This document shows positions 54,930 to 63,966 of a stretch of DNA of 64,000 nt, piece by piece. Source of the stretch: Natrinema halophilum. GTDB taxonomy: Archaea; Halobacteriota; Halobacteria; Halobacteriales; Natrialbaceae. Each line of letters starts with the position of its first letter. The first letter of the stretch is position 1. The notes beneath the pieces are model-generated. The model was given only the letters and a program-made list of their open reading frames with translations, was not told the origin of the DNA and did no database searches. A program made the position numbers and the translations under genes. The DNA lies in the NCBI RefSeq assembly GCF_013402815.2, contig NZ_CP058601.1, positions 2,914,001-2,978,000 of the forward strand, read 5' to 3'.

Positions 54930-55063
54930 TCGGCCGTCGGATTTTCAGATCGAGTAATCGTCCGACAGGGATCTCGATCGAGTACGGTCGAGACGATCCC
55001 GCTGCGGATCGTGTTCGCGGTTGAACCGGGGAAGGAGGGACGCCCAAACCGAATCGATCGCCC

Positions 55064-56992
55064 TCAGTCGTCGGCGGCCACGGTCTCCGAGATCGTGTCG
55101 GGATCGACCGGCGTGTGCTGGATGATCGGCTCGAACGTCTCGAGGACGGACCGGTCGCCGCCGGTGATGCCCCGAGCCTCGCGGCTTTCGAGTTCCGTCG
55201 TAACGAATCGCCGTGCGACGAGCGCGGTTCGCCCGTCGCCGTTCTCGAGATCGGTCTGTGCCTCTTCGAGCAAGAGCGCGGCCGTGAACACCTCAAAGAC
55301 GTAGTGTGCGAGCCGCTTCGCCGAGAGCTGGGCGTAGTCGGGGTCCTCGCCCGCCAGCGTCACGAACGCTGCTGTTAGCTCCTCGTACTCCGCCGCAACC
55401 GTGTCGGCTGCATCTGCAAGCGCCGGATGCGTGACGGCCTCGAGTCGCGCTTCGATTGCCCCCATGAGCGGCTCGTGGGCGCCTTCCCGTTCTAGAGCGC
55501 GGAGGACGTCGAGCGAGAGGACGTTCTCGGTCCCTTCCCAGATCGGCAATACCTGCGCGTCCCGAAGCAGGCGATTGGTTACGAAGTCGTCGACGTACCC
55601 GTTTCCGCCCTGGATCTCCATGGCATAGGAGGTAGTGTCGACGGCCATCCTGCCCGTGCGAAGTTTGGCGATCGGAATCAACAGCCGCAGTAACTGGTAG
55701 TCGTCGTCCTCGTCGCCGGCTCCCTCGGAATCGTCGTTCCCGTCGGTTGTCTTCCGAGAGACGTTGCCCGATCCCTCGCGCCGTCGCGCTCGCTCACGTT
55801 CGGAAAACAGCCGGCCGACCTCGGAGACGTACGCGGTCGCAGCCTCGTAGTCGACGGTCATATCGACGAGATCCTCGCGCATCAGCGGGAACTCGTCGAT
55901 CGTCTTGCCGAAGGCCTCGCGGGTCGCGGCCTGGACTTTGCTCTCCAGGAGCGCACGGCCCATGACCCCGCAGGAAGCGGCGGCGTTCGCGAGTCGCTCC
56001 AGATTTAGCATCTCGGTCATCTGTTCGAAGCCGCCCTCCTGCTCGCCGACGAGGAACGCCTTCGTGTCCTCGAATTCGACTTCGCCGGTCGGGACGGCGA
56101 TCGTCCCGAGCTTGTCCTTCAGGCGTCGGTATAACTGCTCGTTCAGCGCGTCTCCCGGCGGTGGCCCGTCAAACGCTTTGCGATCGCCCTTGGTCAGGAC
56201 ACCCTCGTCGGGATCGCCGTGCGGGACGAGGAACATCGAGAGACCGTCGGTTCCCGCCGGAGCGTCTTCGGTTCGGGCGAGCGCGAGCGTTCCCTCGGCG
56301 TCGACGTTCGAACAGAACCACTTCTCGCCGGTGAGCCGCCAGCAATCGGCCTCATCGTCGTACCGAGCCATCGTTTCGTTCGCACCGACGTCGCTGCCGC
56401 CCTGCTCTTCCGTGAGGAACATCGCCCCCTCGATCAGCCCGTCGTAGTCACGGCTGACGAGTCCCCGATAGTAGGGCTCGAGGTCGCCGTCGGAGCGACG
56501 CGCTGACGTCGCGTTGCTCGCGGCGGTGCCGTCGTCGAAGCGCTCGAGGACGAGCGCCGCGCCGGCGGTCATCGCGATCGGGCAGCCGAACCCGGCGTCG
56601 GCGTAACACAGCAGGTGCAACATCGCGAGGAAGTGGCTGAACGGCATCGGCTCGTCGCGCCCGGGTGGGGCCTCGAACGCGTCGGCGATGATCCCCATCT
56701 CGTAGACCGTTCGATCGTTCTCGAGTTGTTCGGCCGGATAGCGGACGAAATTCTGCACATTGCCGTACTCGTCGTACGTCTCGAGTTCCGGCCCGTGGTC
56801 GTCGACGTAATCCGCGTTTTCCGCGACGGTATGCCCGATCAGCTCGCCGAACTCGGTGAGCTTCGGCTCGGCCCATTCGAACTCGTCGTCGTCGTAAACC
56901 CGGCGAAGCTCGCGCTGGAGCGTGCGATCGAGCGTCCAGTAGTTCACATGTCGTCCCCCGTCGAGTTCGCCGTAATCGATACCCGCTCCCAT
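55064..56992 (-). CDS. AidB-like acyl-CoA dehydrogenase
   Basis: A 642-residue flavoenzyme of the large acyl-CoA dehydrogenase/AidB group, longer than the usual 380-residue dehydrogenases. Signatures: FLTEEQGGSDVGANE (FAD/substrate site), WRLTGEKWFCSNVDAEGTLALAR, GRALLESKVQAATREAFGKTI, and the C-terminal MEIQGGNGYVDDFVTNRLLRDAQV, then IWEGTENVLSLDVLRAL. The last is typical of AidB-like proteins. The substrate and catalytic base cannot be fixed by eye. I chose the ATG at 56992 (MGAGIDYGELDGG). A long Glu/Arg/Gly/Asp insertion near 415-440 looks like a haloarchaeal acidic loop. No beta-oxidation cluster adjoins it. Confidence 0.88.
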   Translation of the reverse strand: MGAGIDYGELDGGRHVNYWTLDRTLQRELRRVYDDDEFEWAEPKLTEFGELIGHTVAENADYVDDHGPELETYDEYGNVQNFVRYPAEQLENDRTVYEMGIIADAFEAPPGRDEPMPFSHFLAMLHLLCYADAGFGCPIAMTAGAALVLERFDDGTAASNATSARRSDGDLEPYYRGLVSRDYDGLIEGAMFLTEEQGGSDVGANETMARYDDEADCWRLTGEKWFCSNVDAEGTLALARTEDAPAGTDGLSMFLVPHGDPDEGVLTKGDRKAFDGPPPGDALNEQLYRRLKDKLGTIAVPTGEVEFEDTKAFLVGEQEGGFEQMTEMLNLERLANAAASCGVMGRALLESKVQAATREAFGKTIDEFPLMREDLVDMTVDYEAATAYVSEVGRLFSERERARRREGSGNVSRKTTDGNDDSEGAGDEDDDYQLLRLLIPIAKLRTGRMAVDTTSYAMEIQGGNGYVDDFVTNRLLRDAQVLPIWEGTENVLSLDVLRALEREGAHEPLMGAIEARLEAVTHPALADAADTVAAEYEELTAAFVTLAGEDPDYAQLSAKRLAHYVFEVFTAALLLEEAQTDLENGDGRTALVARRFVTTELESREARGITGGDRSVLETFEPIIQHTPVDPDTISETVAADD

Positions 56993-57231
56993 GGCACCTC
57001 TATCGATAGCAGCCACCAAGAAAGCGGGCGTTGTCAACGCCCGGTGCGTTGCAAGTCGTTTCGGCGCAGAGACGACGGCGGAGGCGACAGCCGGTTCGGC
57101 GGCTGCCGTCCTTCGAGTGCCTCACCGCGTCTTCGCGCGGCATTCTACCCGCAGGGCTTGAAACGTTCAGTCTCAAATCGCTCGGGTCTCTTGCTGCGGA
57201 TCGTTCTGCTCCGCTTTTCCGTCCGGAGCCC

Positions 57232-57864
57232 TCACTCCGCTCGGACCTCTCGCTCGAGTCGTGTCCGCGGGAAGACGTAGACCTTCAGCGACGATGGGAC
57301 GACGCCGTTTCGAGCGACTCGCGCGTGGGGATAGATCGCGCCGACGACCGGGACGTCCGGGTCGTAGTTCTCGTTCGTCGCGTATTCGGCGACGGTGGTG
57401 TCGGCCGCCCCGATCTCGACCGCGTCGGCTCGCAGTTCCGAGACGTCGACGACAGTGAGCCGGTCGCCGGTCTCGCGGTCGACGACGGTATCGCTCGGGA
57501 AGATTTCGTGATCCGCACAGTAGAAGGGCGCGTCCGCGTTCTCGTCGACGAACATCGTCTCATCGCAGTCGTGGCAGTCGGCTGCGATCTCGCCCGGCGG
57601 CGGAGTCCGGCCCTCCGTAATCTCGATCGCGACCCGGCGGATGTGCTTGCACCGGGCCTTGCGGAAAACGTGATCCGGACAGGTACATCGACCGCTCTCG
57701 AGATCGATGAGGTAGGTGTGGTCGCTTGCAGATTCGACCTCGTAGAGGCCGTCGCCGAGTGGCAACACCGACATCGGTTCGGTGCGCGCTCGGCGCGATC
57801 GCTCCGTGAGGTGATCGTTCGACGGTACTGGAAGCGGCGCTTTCGGTGACGCTGTTGTTTTCAT
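57232..57864 (-). CDS. SWIM zinc-finger protein
   Basis: A 210-residue protein. A SWIM domain at about 50-78 reads CTCPDHVFRKARCKHIRRV, giving the CxCx(n)CxH zinc pattern. A second cysteine cluster follows (CHDCDETMFVDENADAPFYC). The rest is a beta-rich domain of unknown kind. SWIM proteins in archaea often act with nucleic-acid enzymes, including recombination mediators, but this one stands alone beside an acyl-CoA dehydrogenase. The first 30 residues may not be translated, since an in-frame ATG (MSVLPLGDG) follows. Confidence 0.85.
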   Translation of the reverse strand: MKTTASPKAPLPVPSNDHLTERSRRARTEPMSVLPLGDGLYEVESASDHTYLIDLESGRCTCPDHVFRKARCKHIRRVAIEITEGRTPPPGEIAADCHDCDETMFVDENADAPFYCADHEIFPSDTVVDRETGDRLTVVDVSELRADAVEIGAADTTVAEYATNENYDPDVPVVGAIYPHARVARNGVVPSSLKVYVFPRTRLEREVRAE

Positions 57865-58260
57865 GATGCGTCGAGGGTCGATTCGCTGGTCGGCTGGCTA
57901 TTCGACGTGGATAGGAATCCCACGGTCATAACGGACGCGCTTGCACATTCAGGTACCCGGTTTATCAGCGGTATCGGAGACTTCTTCGGGGTCGTTCGAG
58001 AGAGCAATACTCTCTCGTGATCTGTTGAAACCGTTGGCTACGCTGACCTCGCGGAACTGGGCTCCGCTTAGTGACGAATGGCCGAAGGTCGTTCGAACCA
58101 CGTGACCCCGAGGCGATCACACGACGTGCTCACTCCGGCGACCGAAGTCGGCGGCGTTCTCATCGACGTAGTGTCGCTGCACGGGAGAGTGCTCTCACAA
58201 GCTCCCGTCCGAGATCCCCTTCGAAGCGCTTTTTACCTGGCCGGCGAAACCGACCCGGTA
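57865..58260. other. non-coding gap before small membrane gene
   Basis: About 395 bp between divergent genes. GCGCTTTTTACC at 58227-58238, about 28 bp ahead of the ATG at 58261, is a likely TATA box. The open frame from 58078 through this region does not look coding. Confidence 0.5.
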
Positions 58261-58521
58261 ATGCTCGATCGGGAACAGGTCCTCGAAATCGCCGCCTCCG
58301 TCGGTGCAGTCCTCGTGATGCTTGCAGCTATGGCCGTCGTCGGGTCCACCTACGGAACCGGCAGTAAGCTTACGCCCGAGGGCGGCTGGATACTCGTCTG
58401 GGTCATCGTCGGCTTTATCATTCTTCTCACCGTCATCGGAATCGGTCTGGCCTACGCGCTGAACGAACCGGAGGACGGCTTCGAGACCAACGGCGGGTCG
58501 AACGCCGGGGGAACGTTCTAA
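58261..58521 (+). CDS. two-helix membrane protein, DUF7472-like
   Basis: An 86-residue protein: LEIAASVGAVLVMLAAMAVV and GGWILVWVIVGFIILLTVIGIGLAY are two helices around a short Gly-rich loop, with a polar Gly/Asn tail. Conserved, uncharacterised small proteins of this kind are common in haloarchaea. The start at 58261 fits the promoter spacing. Confidence 0.65.
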   Translation: MLDREQVLEIAASVGAVLVMLAAMAVVGSTYGTGSKLTPEGGWILVWVIVGFIILLTVIGIGLAYALNEPEDGFETNGGSNAGGTF

Positions 58522-58564
58522 CGGGCATCGGTACGGGTTTCACGTTGGCACCCTGACGATTTGT

Positions 58565-58945
58565 ATGGTTCGTTCAGACGCCGGGTCCGATCCGCTGTAC
58601 CGATCTGGACTTCGTCATCTCGTCGGTGCCGTCGTTCTGTTGGTGGTCGGTTCGTCGCTTGTCGTTTACGCGCCAGCCGCGGCTCCCGCCGCTACCGCAA
58701 CCGGGTCGCTGGCGATACTGATAGGACTCGCGATCGCAGTCGCGACGCTGCGACAGGGTTCCCCGCCGGCGGGCGACGGCGGCGAAGACGACACGAACTC
58801 GAGCGTCTGGAACGCGATCCCGTCCGAGCAGTACGACGGTCGACACGCCGAATCCGGCGGGCTCACTCGAGATGAGCAAGAGCGCGCGCTGGAAGACATT
58901 CGCCAACAGGCCGACGGATTGTCCGACGATCCGTCGCGAAAGTAA
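58565..58945 (+). CDS. small membrane protein with acidic tail
   Basis: A 126-residue protein with two hydrophobic helices (LVGAVVLLVVGSSLVVYAP and ATGSLAILIGLAIAVATL) and a 65-residue cytoplasmic tail rich in Asp/Glu. The tail contains a helix LTRDEQERALEDIRQQADGL. The gene starts 44 bp after its neighbour's stop and is probably cotranscribed with it. The function is unknown. Confidence 0.65.
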   Translation: MVRSDAGSDPLYRSGLRHLVGAVVLLVVGSSLVVYAPAAAPAATATGSLAILIGLAIAVATLRQGSPPAGDGGEDDTNSSVWNAIPSEQYDGRHAESGGLTRDEQERALEDIRQQADGLSDDPSRK

Positions 58946-58995
58946 CGGCGCTCCAATCGTGCCCGACGGTCGGCATATCGTCGCAGCCAGCGCGG

Positions 58996-60084
58996 TCAGT
59001 CGCCGCTTGCGCGTTCGTTGTCGCTCTCGTCGGGTTGCTCCCGCCAGTCGTCGATTTCCTCGTCGTCGGCGTCGTCGATCCGCTCCTCGTAGTAGGCCAT
59101 CGGGTGGGGGATTCGCTCGCAGAGATCGTCCTTGTTAACGCAGTCGCCGTAGGACTGCATCGTCGCGCAAGACGGCGGCGAATACTCCGTCGGCGAGGTT
59201 TCCCCGCGAATGTGGTCGGTCTGATACCGGGTCATCTCCTCACCGAACGACGAATTCACGCGGTAGAGTTCGACGATCTGGTCGGTCGTCATTCCGATGC
59301 TCGAGAGGAATGCGGTGATGGCAAACCGGGAGTGATGTGGGAGGTGTTCGCCCTTCTGGATCTGATCGAGGAGGGATTTCATACACGGCGGAAAGAGGTC
59401 CGGAACGACGGTGTCGATTTCGCGGGTCAACTCGAGATCCGCCAGCACCTCGCGGATCTGTGCGGCGTCGTCCTCGAGTACGGTCGCGATGGCGTCGGGG
59501 ACTTCGAAGGGGAGGCCGTCCTCGATACGGGTTCGGATCGCTTCCCGGAGCAGGGTGAGCAGTTCGCCCTCGTCGACCGGTACCTCGCCCGCGTTCAGCG
59601 ACCGATTGACGAGTCGCCACTCGTCGCCCCACAGATCTTCGGCCAGTGGCAGGTACGTTCCGACGCCGATCCGATGGCCAGAGGCCGTTTCGGCGACCGC
59701 TCCGTGTAGATCGAATTCGGCGAGCAGATCGCTCAGTTCCAGTCCCGCCGACTCGACGCTTTTCAGTTCGGTCGTGTCCGCCATGTCGGCGGTAAAGCGG
59801 TCGTAGGCCGTTTCGGCCTCGGCGCGGGCATACTTTCGGACGAGAACGCGTTCCTCGAGCATAGAAACGAGCACCCGTGCGACCGGGTACGAGAGCAACT
59901 CGATTCGAGCGTCGCGGTGTGGCTCTCCGGTGTCACCCTCCTCGAGCGCGGTAATAACGCGTTGACGGGCTCGGTCGACGACCGCCCGATCCTGCTCGAC
60001 GACAGTCGCCAGATCGACCGCCTCCGTCGCGACGGACTCGCGAGCGGTCTCGAGAAACGGGTACCTGGCGTGGAGTCGCTGCAT
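58996..60084 (-). CDS. priL: DNA primase large subunit
   Basis: A 362-residue regulatory subunit of archaeal primase, needed with PriS for RNA primer synthesis. N-terminal helical region: HARYPFLETARESVATEAVDL. The C-terminal Fe-S domain holds four cysteines: FPPCMKSLL, SCATMQSYGDC and LCERIPHPMAYY. The block HSRFAITAFLSSIGMTTDQIVELYR and the histidine-bearing HLPHHSR are family hallmarks. The small subunit is not in the window. Confidence 0.94.
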   Translation of the reverse strand: MQRLHARYPFLETARESVATEAVDLATVVEQDRAVVDRARQRVITALEEGDTGEPHRDARIELLSYPVARVLVSMLEERVLVRKYARAEAETAYDRFTADMADTTELKSVESAGLELSDLLAEFDLHGAVAETASGHRIGVGTYLPLAEDLWGDEWRLVNRSLNAGEVPVDEGELLTLLREAIRTRIEDGLPFEVPDAIATVLEDDAAQIREVLADLELTREIDTVVPDLFPPCMKSLLDQIQKGEHLPHHSRFAITAFLSSIGMTTDQIVELYRVNSSFGEEMTRYQTDHIRGETSPTEYSPPSCATMQSYGDCVNKDDLCERIPHPMAYYEERIDDADDEEIDDWREQPDESDNERASGD

Positions 60085-60319
60085 CGGTAATAGTGTTTTA
60101 CCGAAACGGGATAAACGCGCCGGTTAGCACAATATTCCATTAAAGAGTCCGGTCGCGTCGCCGGATCGACGGGGGCGTTCGAATCCGGTTCCCTCCCCAA
60201 ACCCGGGTGCCGCGACGGCGATAAAATCGTATTACCGGCACGAGAGAGGCGACTCCCCTCGGTCGCGTAACGCGGTTTCGAGGATCGATTTCAAGGGCGC
60301 TCGACACGTCATCCCGAGT

Positions 60320-61189
60320 ATGCCACAGGCGACGAGAGACGGCGTGTCGATTTACTACGAGCGCGACGACAGCGACGGCGACGGCGAGGCACCCGTCGTC
60401 TTCGTTCAAGGGCTGGGATACGGCCGATGGATGTGGCGCTGGCAGCGCGAAGCGGTCGACTCCGGATACGACGTCATCGCCCCCGACAACCGGGGGACCG
60501 GCCGCTCCGACGTCGGACTCCCGCCGCTCGTTCCCCGACTGCCGAGGAAACTCCGCGCCCCCATCATCTTCAAGCTCGCTGGCTACTCGATCGGCGGCCT
60601 CGCGGCCGACCTCGAGGCCGTCCTCGACAACGCGGGCATCTACGACGCCCACATCGTCGGCGCGAGTATGGGTGGGATGATCGCCCAGCGATACGCGCTG
60701 GAATACTCTCGAACGAAGTCGCTGACGCTTTGCTGTACGAGCCACGGGGGGCCCGACGCAGCACCGGTGCCCGACGAAACGCAGGAACACATGTTCGACA
60801 CGCCGAGTGGTGCAAGCGAGCGCGAGAAAATCCGCTATCGGATGCGCCCCGCGTTTAACGAACGGTTCACCAATCGGAACCCCCATCTGATGGACCAGAT
60901 CGTCGAGTGGCGCCTCGAGCAAGACGCCGGGGACCCCGCTCGCGAGGCACAGGCCGCCGCCGTCCTGAACTTCGACGTCAGCGACCGCCTCGAACGTCTC
61001 CGCGTACCGACCCTGATCCTCCACGGAACGAACGACGAGGTGGTCCCCGTCGAAAACGCGAGGCTGCTCGAGGAGAAGATTCCGGACAGCCGTCTCGAAA
61101 TCGTCGAGGGCGGTTCGCATCTCTTCTTTATCGAGGACGATACTACCGTGAACGACCACCTTTTGGCATTTCTCGACGAGCACGATTGA
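60320..61189 (+). CDS. alpha/beta hydrolase
   Basis: A 289-residue hydrolase of the general alpha/beta fold. Oxyanion segment VVFVQGLGYGRWMWR; DNRGTGRSD; nucleophile elbow GASMGGM (Ser near 116); a catalytic aspartate in LHGTNDEVVP; and the terminal histidine in GGSHLFFIEDD. A cap region of about 60 residues lies after the nucleophile. The substrate is unknown; similar proteins act as esterases or haloperoxidase-like hydrolases. A perfect 16-bp tandem duplication covers its stop codon (61175-61206). Confidence 0.85.
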   Translation: MPQATRDGVSIYYERDDSDGDGEAPVVFVQGLGYGRWMWRWQREAVDSGYDVIAPDNRGTGRSDVGLPPLVPRLPRKLRAPIIFKLAGYSIGGLAADLEAVLDNAGIYDAHIVGASMGGMIAQRYALEYSRTKSLTLCCTSHGGPDAAPVPDETQEHMFDTPSGASEREKIRYRMRPAFNERFTNRNPHLMDQIVEWRLEQDAGDPAREAQAAAVLNFDVSDRLERLRVPTLILHGTNDEVVPVENARLLEEKIPDSRLEIVEGGSHLFFIEDDTTVNDHLLAFLDEHD

Positions 61190-61206
61190 CGACGAGCACG
61201 ATTGAC
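61175..61206. repeat. perfect 16-bp tandem duplication at stop codon
   Basis: GACGAGCACGATTGAC occurs twice back to back. The first copy contains the hydrolase stop codon, so the second is non-coding. It probably arose by replication slippage. Confidence 0.95.
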
Positions 61207-61800
61207 GGGGATTCGTGTTCGTCGCAACTCCGCCGACTGGAGAACGAAATCGCTACGCTCCCAGTAAGTAGTAGCGGAGTTTATTCGACCACAATAAGTC
61301 GAGAAACTCAAAGCCAGTACAGCCGCTGTATCTGTCACTCTCGTCTAGCTGATGGCGGTTCCTTCAGTCCGAAACGCAGCTAACTATCGCCCGTTCCCAT
61401 CACAACCGGTGATATCCTCGCCTCGATGACTTTGGCGTATGCGCAGAGCTTTTCCAGCCAAGAACTCGCCCATCAAATGTAGTTGACAGTATCGGTCCGC
61501 GAGGGTGGTTCTGACAGCATCGGACCGCAAGGGTGGTTTGGGAGTAATAGTTTTGATATCGTATGTAAATACTTCAATCCGTTATATATGGGCTGCAGTG
61601 ATAGAACGACATCAGCAATAAATAAATACGTACTAGATTAGTAAAACTGCCGTGTTATTCGGAATATGTTGTAATATGTGGTGGTTGCAAAACCGTATAC
61701 TGTCTGTAACATTGGAGATTCTTGTGTATACTTATATTATGATATCTGGTCGGCACTTCTTGCGTGGTTCCCGGGTGGTTCCGGGGGGCGCAGAGAAACT
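61190..61800. other. AT-rich upstream region of TasA-like gene
   Basis: About 610 bp. 61540-61750 is markedly AT-rich (GTTATATATGGG, ATAAATAAATACG, ACTTATATTATG). It contains several TATA-like elements, and the sequence differs from the surrounding DNA. A diverged 28-bp direct repeat (GGTCCGCGAGGGTGG and GGACCGCAAGGGTGG) lies near 61495-61545. No gene recognised. The region may hold a long regulated promoter or mark an insertion edge. Confidence 0.5.
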
Positions 61801-63549
61801 ATGTCAAAAGAGACAAAACCGACTATCGATCGACGCAACGTTCTCGCGGGTATCGGCACGACCGGCGCCGGGCTTGCACTCGGCGCGAACAGTGTGATTG
61901 CAGGAGAGAAGAATACCGATCACGAACACGAGTACGACGTTCCGGTGGCGATCGACTGGCAGGAGGCGGTCATTACCGGAAAGGGCTGGAAGCAACTCGA
62001 GGCATTCCCGGACGAGGACAACGACCGGGTGCAGGACGACGACATCGATTACTGCGACGGAGGTCTGACGAACGATGCCCTCGTCGATGTCGAGGATCCG
62101 CTCAGCGATGATCTGCGGACGAACGACGACGACACCGAACGGGGAGATCCGCTGATAAATTTCCACGGCATCAAGCCGGGTTACGGCGGTGAGGTAACGC
62201 TCAGCTATCATATCTGTGACGAGCCCGGGAAGCTCACGCTCATAGCGGACGACGTCTCGGTCGACAAGAAACTCGCCCACCTCGCCCGGGCGCGCGTCTG
62301 GTACGACGAGTTCGGCGGGATGAAACCACCGAACGGCGGGAACAACGGCACTTACATGCCGGTCACCGGTCCGGTGACCGAGGCGACGCCGAGGATCGAC
62401 GATATCATCGTCACGGGTGACGATCCGCGGTTCGGAGGCGCTCGAAACTACGACTGCGACGACTACGAGGATCGACTCGACCGGTTCGAAGACGGTGATC
62501 TCGAGGGATCTGAAGTGTTCGGCTCGGACTTCGAGGCCGGTGATATCGCAGAGGGATGTGCCACGATCACTGTCGACAGCCGGACCAGCGGGAGCGTCAC
62601 ACTTTCGTCGGACGGTCCCGTTATGATCGTCAGCGTCAAGGGCGGCAACGAAGGTGAGCAGGTCTACGTCTTCGATGAACCCGTCATACTCGACGGTGCC
62701 ACCTTCTCGACGCCTACCGGTCAGGGTATCAGTAACATCGACGTCTGTTGCGCCGAGAACGGCGACAACGGCAACGGCCACGACAATCGGGGAGACAACG
62801 TCTATCAAGAGTACGAGCCGATCATCGTCCAGGGATCGCTCAAAAAAGTACTCCACAGACTCGAGAAGGGCGTCCACATCTCGGGCGATCCGTACGTCGC
62901 CGGCCCCTTCGACCGGGACGGTATCCACTACTACGGGTACCCGCGCGTCAACACGAGCGACTGCGAGGTCGCTTCGGCCGACGAGTACGTCCCACAGTGG
63001 ATCACGGTGGAAAACATCGAAGAGTTCGTCGACGGGAAGAAGGTCGAGAAGATCGTCGACAGCGAGAACGTCGACGACCTCGGCGACTGTATTTCCCACC
63101 TCGGCGACGGCGTCGAGTTGTGCATCGACGGCGTCGGCCACGTGGCGATGAACGAGGACAAGCCCCTTCCCGACCTCTGCATCGAGGTCACGAAGATTAT
63201 CACAGGTAAGAAGGGCAAACCGGTCGGCTTCGAGTGGAAGAGTAACCTGCCGATCTGCCGGATCGAGATTGCCAGCGGTAACCGGACGAAATTGAACGTC
63301 TTCGACCGTGCTCGAAAAGGTACCGCACTGGCACCGTTCTACGACGATACCGGTGACAATCACGGTCGGCGGCGTCCGATGACCGGCGTCCGCTTCGGCG
63401 TCTGCAGTGATCACGACGAGGACGATTGGTGCATCGAGAACTCTAACACCGGGTACATCGGCTTCGAGTGGTGGATCCCCAGGCATGTCGGTCTCAAAGA
63501 GAAAGGGAGTATCCAAGCCAACCTGGACTTCGTCGGGAAGTCCTGCTAA
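61801..63549 (+). CDS. Tat-exported TasA/SipW-type surface protein
   Basis: A 582-residue secreted protein. Residues 8-34 are a Tat signal (DRRNVLAGIGTTGAGLALG). An early block reads GDPLINFHGIKPGYGGEVTL, then SYHICDEPGKL, with ARARVWYDEFG, matching the strand set of SipW-dependent, camelysin/TasA-like proteins. The C-terminus NTGYIGFEWWIPRHVG also matches their closing strand. In between, about 370 residues have been inserted, including SDGPVMIVSVKGGNEGEQVY, a cysteine-paired region and a segment rich in Asp/Lys. Such proteins form envelope or fibre material in bacteria. Here there is no SipW-like peptidase in the window. The start at 61801 gives the signal directly. Confidence 0.7.
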   Translation: MSKETKPTIDRRNVLAGIGTTGAGLALGANSVIAGEKNTDHEHEYDVPVAIDWQEAVITGKGWKQLEAFPDEDNDRVQDDDIDYCDGGLTNDALVDVEDPLSDDLRTNDDDTERGDPLINFHGIKPGYGGEVTLSYHICDEPGKLTLIADDVSVDKKLAHLARARVWYDEFGGMKPPNGGNNGTYMPVTGPVTEATPRIDDIIVTGDDPRFGGARNYDCDDYEDRLDRFEDGDLEGSEVFGSDFEAGDIAEGCATITVDSRTSGSVTLSSDGPVMIVSVKGGNEGEQVYVFDEPVILDGATFSTPTGQGISNIDVCCAENGDNGNGHDNRGDNVYQEYEPIIVQGSLKKVLHRLEKGVHISGDPYVAGPFDRDGIHYYGYPRVNTSDCEVASADEYVPQWITVENIEEFVDGKKVEKIVDSENVDDLGDCISHLGDGVELCIDGVGHVAMNEDKPLPDLCIEVTKIITGKKGKPVGFEWKSNLPICRIEIASGNRTKLNVFDRARKGTALAPFYDDTGDNHGRRRPMTGVRFGVCSDHDEDDWCIENSNTGYIGFEWWIPRHVGLKEKGSIQANLDFVGKSC

Positions 63550-63648
63550 CTCTCAGGGTATGGACTCAGTCACCACCGACAACGCGGGCGACACGATCCG
63601 TGCGGTCAGAGTGTCCCCTGTCCGCCCGAACAATATTCGTATACCCAA

Positions 63649-63966
63649 CTACCGTGACCGGTCTACAGTCGCATCTCGAACCCGGATCTCTCCGCCACTT
63701 CGAACGCCGACGTCGACCCCTTCGTAGGGAAACCACACCTGGTGAGTCCCGGAATCGGTCAGTTGAGCGTTCTCAATTAGGGAATCGAGCGCATCCGGGT
63801 CGACGTGCTCGTACAGCGGTCGCAGGTTGCCGGGATCCTCCCCGAGAACGGCGGCAACCGCGGTGACGACGGCTTCGCTCGCTCGTTCGTCGGCGGGGTC
63901 GAACGTCGCGATGCATCTGACTGGCTGCGATTCCGTTTCGTCCGTCGAATCGTTCGTGGAGGGCAC
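63649..63966 (-). CDS. HalOD1 output-domain protein
   Basis: A 105-residue protein with the HalOD1 pattern: ASEAVVTAVAAVLGEDPGNL, PLYEHVDPDALDSLI, then HQVWFPYEGVDVGVRSGGEI. A polar N-terminal leader of about 18 residues precedes it. It shares only the fold pattern with the copy at 48585 and is diverged. It is convergent with the TasA-like gene, 100 bp between stops. The role is unknown. Confidence 0.82.
   Translation of the reverse strand: MPSTNDSTDETESQPVRCIATFDPADERASEAVVTAVAAVLGEDPGNLRPLYEHVDPDALDSLIENAQLTDSGTHQVWFPYEGVDVGVRSGGEIRVRDATVDRSR

Noticed and set aside
61804-63516. 570-residue open frame opposite the TasA-like gene
   Set aside because: It is a composition mirror of a gene with a clear Tat signal, a C-terminal family block and a good start.
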